Origin: Bolinopsis microptera
Lineage: Eukaryota > Ctenophora > Tentaculata > Lobata > Bolinopsidae
NCBI RefSeq assembly: GCF_026151205.1
Contig: NC_087072.1
Coordinates: 19,124,103-19,188,102 of the forward strand
Direction: 5' to 3'
Length of the DNA: 64,000 bases
Shown here: one piece after another, positions 24,101-32,971 of the stretch
Layout: every line of letters begins with the position of its first letter
Numbering within the stretch: position 1 is the first letter of the stretch
Translations under genes and position numbers: made by a program
The notes under the pieces: model-generated
What the model was told of the DNA's origin: nothing
The model's input: only the letters and a program-made list of their open reading frames with translations
The model's database searches: none

Positions 24101-26343
24101 CGTTCACATATCATTTAACGATGCAGTGGAGTATTGTCAAGCTCAGGGAGCGAGGTTACCCTCTGAACCAGAGTGGGAGTTTGCTGCTCGTGGAGGCATG
24201 AGAGGTATTTTACAAGATAGGATGCATTCCATTTTAGATTAAGCTTGCAGTTTTTTCGGTCAATATTGAATTCAGTTTGAAGTGTATAGTATAAGGTGAC
24301 TATCAACATTGTTTTTGTTGTCTTTATAATCTAACTTCTAAATTCACAGATCAGCAATATCCGTGGGGTAATGGATACGAGAAGAACAGAATGAACATTT
24401 GGCAGGGAAAGTTCCCGAAAGAAAACAAAGGAAAGGACGGTTATATTGGTGTTGCTCCCGTTAAAGCTTTCAAACCCCAAAACCCATTCGGTAAGTCATA
24501 ATCTTGGTGTCGTATCATGCGACCGGCTCTAAAAGTTACTTACTTTGTTACTTTGTAGGGCTTCATAGAATCCTCTATCGGGCCATCGAAAAAGTCGACC
24601 CCCCGGACAGTGTAGAAACTGTTTTATCACCACTCCAATCAAGCAAGGAGTTTCCATTCCGACGGCTGTATCCTGGAGCTGGAGGCTCGTCCGGAAATGA
24701 CTTCACAAAGTTCGTTAAAGCTGCTTTGAATTGCATAGGATCCTCGATGGTGTGCATATGTGTTGGGATTACATTCCATAATCGAGGTCCAGTGACTGCA
24801 AATGAGTTGTCATGTAGTGCTTGATTAAGTGTCTATATATTTGTACAGCCTGCAGATTGTTCCTTTGTTCACAATGATCAGTGATTTTGTTGTAAATCTT
24901 ACCCTCAACGGATAGACCTTATCGTTTCATCTTTAACAAGTTATATTAACAATAATCGTCCTACAGGGATATACGATATGATAGGAAATACGTGGGAGTG
25001 GACTAGTACAGTGTTTGGTGTTGACTCTCAGACCCGCATGCCTCAGTATACCCTCCGTGGAGGTAGTTATGTGGACTCAGTGGACGGCAAGTTCAACCAC
25101 AGAGCAGATGTTACTACCAGGTAGGAACTTACTTTCTCCTACTTTTAATGTCTCCTACTTTCTCCTACTTTTAATGTGCACGGAACAGGTGTTCTAGAAA
25201 AATTACTTTACGGAACGCGCGGAGCTCAAAGATCCCGCCCACATGTTCGCGGCGCGGAATTAGCAATTAATTAATATATATAATCGTGTAATTCACGTAC
25301 ATCAATTTAATAAATAATTAAACAAGTTGGGGGCCAATACTTAGGACATCCGGCATATATTATAGGGAGGCGGTGGTTTTGGTACATGGAGAGGAGTTGG
25401 TATGACATCCTAAGCACTAAGAAGATGGCCCTTTATTTGAAAGGTTAAAATTCAAATTTCATACGTCATCGGTCATACGTGTCTATTTATCCGAAATATC
25501 TATGGTTAGGGGAAGATTTCGTTTAACATAATATGTTATATATTATATACAAGCTAGTGAAACTGGACGTCTTACAGTTACTGCCTATCCACCTGCCGGA
25601 TTACGTTCAGAATGGTATTTCTGTTCGGGTATTCAAAATGAGGCTTGAACTGATACAATTTTCATAAGAGCCCTCCTAGTGGAAGGCTGACCAAAATATA
25701 TGTTATCTAGTCTCCGGAGAGGACCAGATACGCATTGGAACTTAATCTTACCTCAAATTATTTGTTATATAGTAGTGTTGAAAGTATTAAAACTGCAGAT
25801 TGAGTGCTCTCTGGCCTACTTATTTATCGACCTGACTCTTTCCTAGTTTGCATGAGAGCTAAGTATGTACAACATTTCCTTTGAGCTATGGCTAATGAGA
25901 CACGTGTGGGTCACGAGATAGCATGTCAGGATTGCAAATACGACACCAGACTAGTGTCTTGTGTTGCAGATAGTTGCTTTGCAATTAGGTCTATATAAGG
26001 AATGTAATCAGGTGTGTATGATGTACCTGTGCAGCACTGTTATAAGTATGGCTATAATATGAAATTAGAGAGTTTATCTCGTTGCCTGGGTTCCTTTAGT
26101 TTCTATCAGTGGCGTAACGTTGCCTGTTGCCCCCCCCCCCCCCCCCCCACCCCCGCCCGCTGAAAAAGCGCCCCGCTGTTGGAGCCCCCTCCCTCAAATT
26201 AGATGATTTTAGAGGATACGCAGGTAAAATCTCTAAAAAAGTGTGTTTCTAGAGCAAAACGCTCAGTTTTGCTAGTACCGTGTTAAGTTTTTCGAAATTG
26301 TCACACATTTAACCGACTATTTTGGCCCCCCCCCCCCTAAGAT

Positions 26344-26376
<33 letters not shown>

Positions 26377-26576
26377 GGGTCGGCGGGGCTCTTCGTTACA
26401 CCACTAGTTTCTTAATAACATGGGAAAGATTAACTAATAAAATCAGGACTTATTTTATCATTTCCAGGATGGGAAACACAGCGGACGCTGGGTCGGACAA
26501 TATTGGGTTTAGATGTGCTAGAGACGCAACTCGAAAAGACATGGATGACCGTAAAACTGGCAAACAAGAACTTTAA
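18158..26576 (+). CDS. SUMF2: SUMF2-like inactive formylglycine-generating enzyme paralogue
   Basis: Seven exons in matching phase: 18158-18279, 20036-20152, 20296-20390, 24010-24204, 24350-24490, 24967-25120 and 26468-26576, giving 310 residues against about 300 in vertebrate SUMF2. A signal peptide (ILSIAVCSLILYQIVSC) leads into GMVLIIP. The FGE-sulfatase fold follows: TPITNTQFSKFV, FKWSFVFEKFVSD, WWLPVEGAYWKHP, RLPSEPEWEFAARGG, YPWGNGY, GNTWEWT, TLRGGSYVDS and NIGFRCARD. SUMF1 enzymes have two catalytic cysteines after the GGSY motif; here that stretch (VDSVDGKFNHRADVTTRMG) has none, as in SUMF2, a lumenal ER protein that binds SUMF1 and sulfatases without making formylglycine. The C-terminus KQEL resembles a KDEL-type ER retention signal. 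Intron 3 hosts a protein gene and a U2 gene. Confidence 0.93.
18280..20035 (+). other. intron 1 of the SUMF2-like gene
   Basis: 1.76 kb without a supported gene. On the minus strand at 18960-19175 a short frame has spacing faintly like an LTR-retrotransposon gag segment; too weak to call. No repeat with clear ends was identified. Confidence 0.4.
20462..20567. mobile_element. short MITE, family copy 1
   Basis: About 106 bp bounded by inverted ends: AGATCTCGAAACTGGTAGGA on the left and the complement of AGATCTGGATACTGGTGGGG on the right. A second copy with the same ends and similar interior lies at 47689-47830. No coding capacity. Confidence 0.65.
21172..22489 (+). CDS. secreted TSP1-PLAT protein nested in SUMF2 intron
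   Basis: Exons 21172-21289, 21411-21713 and 22032-22489 (all phase 1), plus an optional 39-nt exon 21873-21911; 292 or 305 residues. The start is the ATG opening a clear signal peptide (SNLLALSVVFLILSSLSA). A Cys/Lys-rich segment follows, then one thrombospondin type-1 repeat (residues ~88-140: WSQFGSWNQC, RRRVRSCNNPAP, GGSDC, ITCP), then a C-terminal PLAT-like beta-sandwich (TYKLDITTGSDYWDGTDDP, GLLSLGSKF, ELTAGGDDAWMF). TSP1 modules bind matrix or glycans; PLAT domains mediate protein or lipid contacts, so an extracellular matrix or venom/mucus role is possible but not shown. It lies wholly inside SUMF2-like intron 3 on the same strand. Domain calls are firm, function unknown. Confidence 0.85.
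22490..23604. other. intronic stretch upstream of U2
   Basis: No coding exon seen. The last part, from about 23300, contains CACGTGG repeats and presumably the U2 promoter. Confidence 0.5.
23427..23466. repeat. 11-bp repeat GGCCTCCACGT with CACGTG E-boxes
   Basis: Three to four exact copies of GGCCTCCACGT about 140 bp upstream of the U2 gene. Each junction forms CACGTG, a bHLH-binding E-box. Whether it acts on U2 is inference. Confidence 0.7.
23605..23792 (+). ncRNA. U2: U2 spliceosomal snRNA
   Basis: U2 base-pairs with the intron branch point. The first ~67 bases are the conserved U2 5' half: ATCGCTTCTCGGCCTTTTGG opening, then the branch-point-pairing GTAGTA at 23637-23642 (RNA positions 33-38, as expected), then stem IIa. 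The stem IIb region differs from the vertebrate sequence but still pairs (GCTACTC..GAGTAGC). An Sm site GATTTTTGG lies at 23703-23711 and the 3' hairpin has the TATTGCAGTACC loop typical of U2. Total length is 188 nt, the usual size. TATATA sits at 23575-23580, about 25-30 bp upstream. It lies inside SUMF2-like intron 3, same strand. All core elements are intact, so it is probably functional. Confidence 0.97.
24545..24835 (-). mobile_element. LINE 3' fragment in SUMF2 intron
   Basis: Minus-strand translation gives SFAVTGPRLWNVIPTHMHT then FKAALTNFVKSF, the C-terminal signature found at the end of many CR1/Jockey/L2-type LINE ORFs. It is strongly 5'-truncated and lies within the intron between SUMF2-like exons 5 and 6. 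Confidence 0.7.
26107..26406. mobile_element. hAT-like MITE with long poly-C tracts
   Basis: About 300 bp with terminal inverted repeats: CAGTGGCGTAACG at the left and the complement of TAGTGGTGTAACG at the right. Flanks GTTTCTAT (26099-26106) and GTTTCTTA (26407-26414) look like an imperfect 8-bp target duplication, the hAT length. The interior holds two very long C runs (about 26131-26150 and 26346-26374). It sits directly before the last SUMF2-like exon; no transposase. Confidence 0.65.
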
Positions 26577-27348
26577 TTTCAGTGTTTGATTCAACGGGGA
26601 TATTTGTAGTTAAATTAGTAATTTATTGATAATATATTTAATTTGTGTACTGATCTCTGACTGACTTGGCACAATTTGTTTGGTAATTAAACATTTCGAG
26701 AAATGAGGAAATAATATTGGTTTACAAATTTGACTTGTTTTATTGTAGTATGTTTGCCACATTGCTCAGATTTTATATGTTAAATTAAAACCTCCTTTAT
26801 TTTTTAATTGGATCGAAATTCAATAAATATTAATTTATTACAGTACAATTTCATGACACATTATGATGGTATTTCTGTGACGAAGTGTAAGCAGATCACT
26901 TCAACCAATGCATGAAGTTGTATGAGTTCTTCGTTAGATACGGGTTTTCAATATTGTTTGTGTATTCTTTCAATCTGATTGATTCTGATTTATTTCTATT
27001 GTCACTGTAATAATAAGTTCTTTATGTTTATGAACCTTGCTTTTAATGCAGAATATAGTCTCATAAGAGTACGGTGACGATCAACTAAATCTAGCTCTGC
27101 GAAGTTGACCTACCATTTTCGACCCTGTCAAACTGAAAATCTATCCGAAATACGTGCGTATTAAAATTCCTGCAAATATAAAAACTTTACCAAATCGACA
27201 AGTAAGACACAACAGTCGGATTGTTTTATATTACAAAGATTTAGAAAAGGATACGGCACCGGGAATTCTCAAGCAGTCAAACTTTGAAGTATAAGTACTA
27301 ATCCGACCTGCAGTTGCTTACTCAGGTATTCTAAACTGATAAGAAAGT
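26577..27348. other. intergenic spacer
   Basis: AT-rich gap between the SUMF2-like stop and the EF-hand gene start. Several AATAAA-like words follow the stop (for example near 26822), but I cannot choose the real poly(A) signal. No repeats or RNAs were recognised. Confidence 0.5.
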
Positions 27349-29336
27349 ATGCCACCCATAACAGCTATCACTACCGCAAGGCTAGAATGTAGGACGGTAG
27401 CTGGAATGGGGGTAGATAAAAGAGGTAAAGATAGGGGGAGTTGTGGAGAGTGCGATTGTAGTGATTACGAGCTACCACAGAGTAATAGCAACTGTAAATG
27501 TGTGTACTGTGACTGTCCTCCTACCAAGCATGAGGTATGTTCTTAATTTGCAGTATTTTCATTTCATCTTCCTCAAACATTTCCTCTTCGTGCGGCACCC
27601 ATTTCATGAAATCATTTTATATCGAAGTTATAACCATGAACCATATTTAATTGAAAGTAAACTGTTCTCATGACAGCTGTTGGGATACGACAAGACCGCT
27701 AGACTAACCAAACAAGTGGACAGACTGACGGACGACAACCATTTAGCACGGAGTCCTGCTCTTTTTAACGATCTACCAAAAGCAGGAACATTTCCCCGCG
27801 AAGAATGGACAAAGATTGACGATCTTAAACTAAACAAGCCTATGAATAAACCCGTCTTATTAGACTCAACTGAGCCTCTGAAAGAAGAGGAGAAAGAAGA
27901 GACAGCTACAGAAGATTTGCCTGTTATTTTGGGAGCAGGGACCTTACCTACAGCTAGTCAACCAAGAGAAAAGAAGCCGGATAAAATGGCCCGCAGAGAA
28001 AATGCTAGGTTTGGCGCCCATTTATATCAAAAATATGACCTATTTTATCCTTCACTATATGGTCGCCTTTCATTAATCTACATTTGCATCTCCGACGTGA
28101 TTAGTGTGTAGTTGGGCCACTTGTGGTTAAATGTTCTCCCATTCCATATTTGCTATGTCAATTGTCAAATTAGATTTACTGTTCAGATGTTAAAGCTCAC
28201 ACTAAACGGGCTATATTTTCAGAGCTCCACCAGCAAGGAGAAGAGGGAACAGTGGAGACAGAGGTGATACACCTCCTGGCAAAGCCTCCACCGGGGTCGG
28301 TACAATTTCTCTAAACAGAAATATCTGTTGAGAATCAAGAATTCAGGATACTGATAGTTTTAATTTTTAAACCGAAACCGTCGCCAGTATGCAGTAGCAA
28401 GCAGGAAGCAGAACTAAGCTCCACATCCTACAGTATCAGGGATGACTCAACACCAGAGAATAATAAATCAGTTGTTTTGATAAATAAAACCTTTCTTCAA
28501 ATAGATTGAACAATGCTATCTCAGGGACGGGCTGCTCGTAAGAACAGGAAGTCTGCTGCAGTGAAATGTCACAATCTAGATCAGATCATGTCCTCGCACT
28601 TAGCTGGTAAACTGAGTAAAACGTTCAGTAGATATTTAAATTTTATCTTTTAAACACCAATAACAAATAATGCTGCATCGTTCACTTTCATCGCAAATAA
28701 TGACTGAAACGCGGCCACTTCTTTCCTACTTCCCATGTTCTGCTGGTTTGAAAGTTACAACGAATGCTCTTCTTTCAGACAAGAGAACCGCAGAACGTAT
28801 TGATGTGATGTTCCAGACTTATGATGATGACGATTCCAATGAGTTGGATCGAGAGGAGTGCGCGCAATTAACAGGTCAGTGCCGGCTATTCTCCTTCTCA
28901 AATTTTTTTAAATTTGTTTACTCCCAAACATTAATCATATTCATGTTCAATGTTCATGTTCACTAATGAGTGTCCCACAGGTTACATACTGGAACAGTGC
29001 GGTCTGCAGCCGGATATTATCCCTAGTTTCGTGTATGATGAGGCGTTTGAGAAGTACGACGATGACGGTGGAGGAACAATCACCCTCCATGAATTCAGAG
29101 AGTTCCTTATGTCACACCTGTAAGTTCCCTCCCTCCCTCCCTCCCTCCCTCCCTCCCTCCCTCCCTCCCTCCCTCCCTCCCTCCCTCCCTCCCTCCCTCC
29201 CTCCCTCCCTCCCTCCCTCCCTCCCTCCCTCCCTCCCTCCCTCCCTCTCTCCATCCCTCCCTCCCTCCCTCCATCCATCCCTCCCTCCCTCCCTCCCTCC
29301 CTAATTTGAATTTTCTATCATTTCAGGAAGCAATAG
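27349..29336 (+). CDS. EF-hand protein with Cys-rich N-terminus, unknown family
   Basis: Exons 27349-27534, 27677-28008, 28223-28295, 28525-28606, 28779-28874, 28981-29119 and 29327-29336; phases match and total 305 residues. The last exon supplies only the final codons and TAG. N-terminal residues 31-62 are rich in cysteine pairs (CGECDC, CKCVYCDC), which may bind metal or be lipid-modified. A charged, low-complexity middle (EEEKEETATEDLP, then RRRGNSGDRGD) suggests disorder. Two C-terminal EF-hands have canonical loops: DDDDSNELDREE and DDDGGGTITLHE (Asp at 1 and 3, Glu at 12), so Ca2+ binding is likely. The boundary between exons 3 and 4 is the least certain. I do not recognise a specific orthologue; calcium-responsive regulation is inference. 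Confidence 0.8.
29126..29302. repeat. (CCCT)n microsatellite filling an intron
   Basis: About 44 near-perfect copies of CCCT with three or four interruptions (CTCTCCAT). It makes up almost all of the 207-bp last intron of the EF-hand gene and therefore also serves as its polypyrimidine tract. Confidence 0.97.
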
Positions 29337-29807
29337 GGGAAGACAGGGACGGAACATTCATGGAAAAAACATTTGATATTCGACCAAAAAAAACAGACCG
29401 AAATTTGTGGCTAGAGTCGATTGGTTATGTATTAACCCTGTATTAAACATATTTTGGCTGTTGGATAAACCGAAGTAAAATAAGTATCTAGATATTTTAA
29501 AGGTGTAAAATCATAGCTTTGAGTAAGTGTCTTAGATTCAAAACTGATATTTTTACAGATTTTTGACTCTGAACTTCGTTTGACTGTTGACGATCAATAT
29601 AAAGCAGATCTATCTTAGACAGGCACCAGGAGTTTGGTGAAGTGATTCTAAAAACAATTTAGTCTTGGTTTTAGGAATGAGAGACTCGTTTGATTTAAAA
29701 TGTAGTTATTACTTTTGTTTTGTTGTTATCACGTTGTGTTGAAAGTGTTTTACTTTTAAATCGGCTGTATCTTCGGTTTGGATGGATTTGTTGATGCAAT
29801 AAGAACT

Positions 29808-29900
29808 TTTTGCCTGTCTGTCTGCATGCCTGCCTGTTTGCCTGTCTGCCTGTCTGCCTGTCTGCCTGCCTGCCTGCCTGCCCGCCTGCCTGCCTGCCTG
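29808..29900. repeat. (CCTG/TCTG)n microsatellite
   Basis: Tetranucleotide repeat of CCTG and TCTG units, about 22 copies, 470 bp downstream of the EF-hand gene stop. The opposite-strand frame is only translated repeat. Confidence 0.95.
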
Positions 29901-32900
29901 CATCTGATCAAGCTAATTACAATCCTGTAAAAAGTCGCTCCGACTAAATCGCTCGCCCAAATTTTAAGAAAATTGTTGTGAAAGTAATCTTATTCGGTGT
30001 ATTCTTGGACCATGGACGCAGATTCCGAATCACCCCCCATGACGTAGGGTAAAAATGCTTCCCTGGAGAGTTATGGGCAAAAAACTGTTTTGGTCACGTG
30101 ACAGGCTAGTAAAACACGAATTCGATTGTTTAGCCTTATAGGGCTCGGTTAGAGCTAGGGTTGTGGTTAGGGTTATGGATAGCTTCGGGGTTACAGTTAA
30201 GCTGTTAAGGTTGAGATTAGGGTTTATGTAAAAACGTTTTGTTCGGCTGCAAAACCATAAAAACCAAAGTCGCGTGATAATTTTTTCCCGATCCATGACT
30301 CAAGTGCCGAAGGCACAAAAGAGTCAAGGACAAGGGTTAGCGATCGAGGTTTTTTTGGGATATGGTAGCTTTGCGACCGTACCTGCGTGCGAGCGTGCGT
30401 GTCTGCGTACGTTTCGCCCACGTGTCTGCCTGCGCAAAGTTATTTTGCGCGAAAATCTGAATTAAACAATTGTTGGCGCGCGGTGCTGAAATGTTCAAGT
30501 TCATTGTTAATTTCATCATGTACGCATCCCGCTAGGGACTAATTGATAGCATATTATTATTATTTTGAGTTAGTATTACTATTTTGCACAGATCCGTGTC
30601 AGGTTGCATAAACAATAAACATATGGTTACATAGAAATATACACGATTTTCAAATTAAATATGGAATTATATCAACTGGGCGGCGCTCGGCCTGTCACTC
30701 CGCCATATCTGCATGCTTATAAACAGTAAAGACTGGGGTCCACAGGTGGTATGGAATATGATCAAATACTCCATCACGGATCGGGAAATTGAGCGGCCAT
30801 CCACAAAAGAAAAGCGGCCGCATTTCTTGTTGGGCGAGCGAATTAGTTGAGCCGTAAAACGTATTTCAAATATTCAATAATTTAGAAGTAAAATTAATTT
30901 TAAGCAGGAAATTACCCATTTTCCGTCCTTTTTGCACACTTGCAATGATATGCACTTAATTAAGAGGCCTACATGACATGAAGCTCGACCTTATCGTGCT
31001 GCACGGTGAATTTGCATTATTCATAATCATAGCTTGAGGCAACTTTTGGTACGAAATTTATCAAAATCAGAGACAAACAAAAATTTCGCCGCGGTTAAAC
31101 CACGCACGATCAATTTTCCCTACGATGCAATGTACTTGTATACCTTTAATTCTTTTGAGGGAAATGTGTGACTGGAAAAAAGTGCAACATATTTAAATAC
31201 TATATTATTTATAAATGAGTGGGATTCATGCATGGTAAAAATTAACTATTTATTTGACCAATGTTGCGCCGCGCATCAACAATAAATGAATCCAGAAAAT
31301 TGCAAAAAATAACTTTGCGAAGGAGGAATTTCACTGTAATTAATTAACACATGGCTAGCGTCGCGCGCAGCATAACAGACGCGTCCTAGCTTAAGCTATA
31401 CACATAATTATAGGGGAGTGGTTCATATTGCGAAGGAGCAGACTTTTGTCATCACCGCAGGTCCATCGGGCCACCTCATACAGTGGGGTGACATATGTTT
31501 TCGTCACTTCTGAATGCGCGCATTTTAGCGCGCGAGTTTGCGTGCACGTCACGTGATATTGTTAGCAGTGAGTGTAATCACGAGTCTGGAGAATTTGTCT
31601 AGTACAAGGCCCAGACCCTTTAGCGTATCTGTAGTGAATTTTGTGGCGATGTAATATCTATGACACCACTAAAAATTGAGGAATAGGGAAGTGTTCACAA
31701 TATCCAACTTAGCATGGTAAACTTATGATATCTCTGGCCCTGGCTGAAGATTAACAACTCTAACAGTATTTATTTTAATCAGCTGAGAAACATTTGGTCT
31801 TTTTACCTTATCAATTTTATCGAAATCGAACGATGCAGTACAAAGATATTCCGTTTTAAATATTGGTAATATTGAAGTAGAGAAAAGTTCGTCGCTTGCT
31901 ATTATTATTAAAACATGTGCTCCTTCATAAATAGTATCATTATCGTGATCAAACCCCTTATTTATGGGCCTGCCAGTCTCTTCTGAAGCACGAATGAACT
32001 TAATTTATACTGTCCGAGAAAAGTTCAGAATTTTCTCTAAACACCCATTTTTAAATTTTGTAAATCGGTGGTCCGGAAGCGGAGTTATGGTTCAATGAAA
32101 ATTGTTAGTTTAACGCTGTTTGTATTGTCATTATCAGAAGTGACGAAAACATATGTCACCCCACTGTATATCCAAACCCGATTACTTATTCCCTACGATC
32201 TTTTTGCCTTCGGCAAGAGTAGGGAAAAAAATTCTGTGCCAACTCATGGCGCTTATTACAATTACATAGACTAGTAAGCAAATGCTTGTTGACTTTAGAC
32301 TTGAATGAATCTAAGAATTTGTCTTGTTATGCGTAGGCAAGTTGTTTAGTTGTAATGTATTTTATGTTCTAGTTAATAATGTTGGCTGTTTTGCTATATA
32401 ATTTAGGGCCAATGTAAGAAATGCTTTTGTCTGAGTTACAATTACATAATATGTCTGAGTTATATAATATAAACGGTTGAATGGTACTGCAAAGAACTGA
32501 GGTTCTCATCTATAGGTGCGTTTATTTTCATACAAGTCCTAATTCCTATACTATGCTACGAGAAGCAACTATGTATAAAACTCAGGGTGATATGCAATAA
32601 TAAGGATGTAGAATATGCGGGCTTCAGACCCGCCTTGGGGAATGGGGACTGTTTAGTGTTTCTCAACTTTTCTAAACTTAAACTCATTAGTTTACTGTGT
32701 ATTCCTTGTGAGTTTGAGGAACTAGGATGTACTAGGAGACAGTAGGAAGTAATTTAGAAGCTTCACCGTTGTGGTCCTTTTAGTTTTATTTTCCCACCAG
32801 AGTTTATTTCAGTTGCTCGCAGTTCCTTTGTAAACTGCACGTGCTTTCTCAATTAAACTTAAATAAAGATTTGTATGGTACTCAGTTATGAAACTATGTT

Positions 32901-32971
32901 CTGATTATCAATAATTTTTGTTCATACAAGGTCCTACAAATTAACCAAAGGTCCTACAAATTTACCGAAGA
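29901..32971. other. 3-kb gene-free region with inverted repeats
   Basis: No supported exon. Contents: a possible terminal-inverted-repeat pair sharing TCGCTCGCCCAA (about 29949-29960 and its complement near 30829-30840); a degenerate TTAGGG-like stretch (30130-30235); small hairpins containing TGCCGAAGGCA (30306-30318) and TTGCCTTCGGCAA (32204-32216); and a perfect 36-bp inverted repeat described separately. It looks like overlapping remnants of non-autonomous DNA transposons. Confidence 0.5.
31478..32169. repeat. perfect 36-bp inverted repeat, 620-bp spacer
   Basis: Arms 31478-31513 and 32134-32169 are exact reverse complements (start ATACAGTGGGGTGACATATG). Outside the arms similarity continues weakly (TCGGG near both), inside it stops at once. 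The spacer has no ORF. Likely a foldback or MITE-type element, boundaries uncertain. Confidence 0.8.

Noticed and set aside
28966-29304. Pro-Ser-Leu repeat protein, and its Gly-Arg-Glu mirror
   Set aside because: Translation of the (CCCT)n intron.
30130-30235. Interstitial telomere
   Set aside because: TTAGGG-like words are irregular and not in a tandem register; similar short runs occur at 33587. Not called a telomere relic.
32068-32274. 68-residue frame starting MVRKRSYG
   Set aside because: Crosses the right arm of the 36-bp inverted repeat; no support as a gene.
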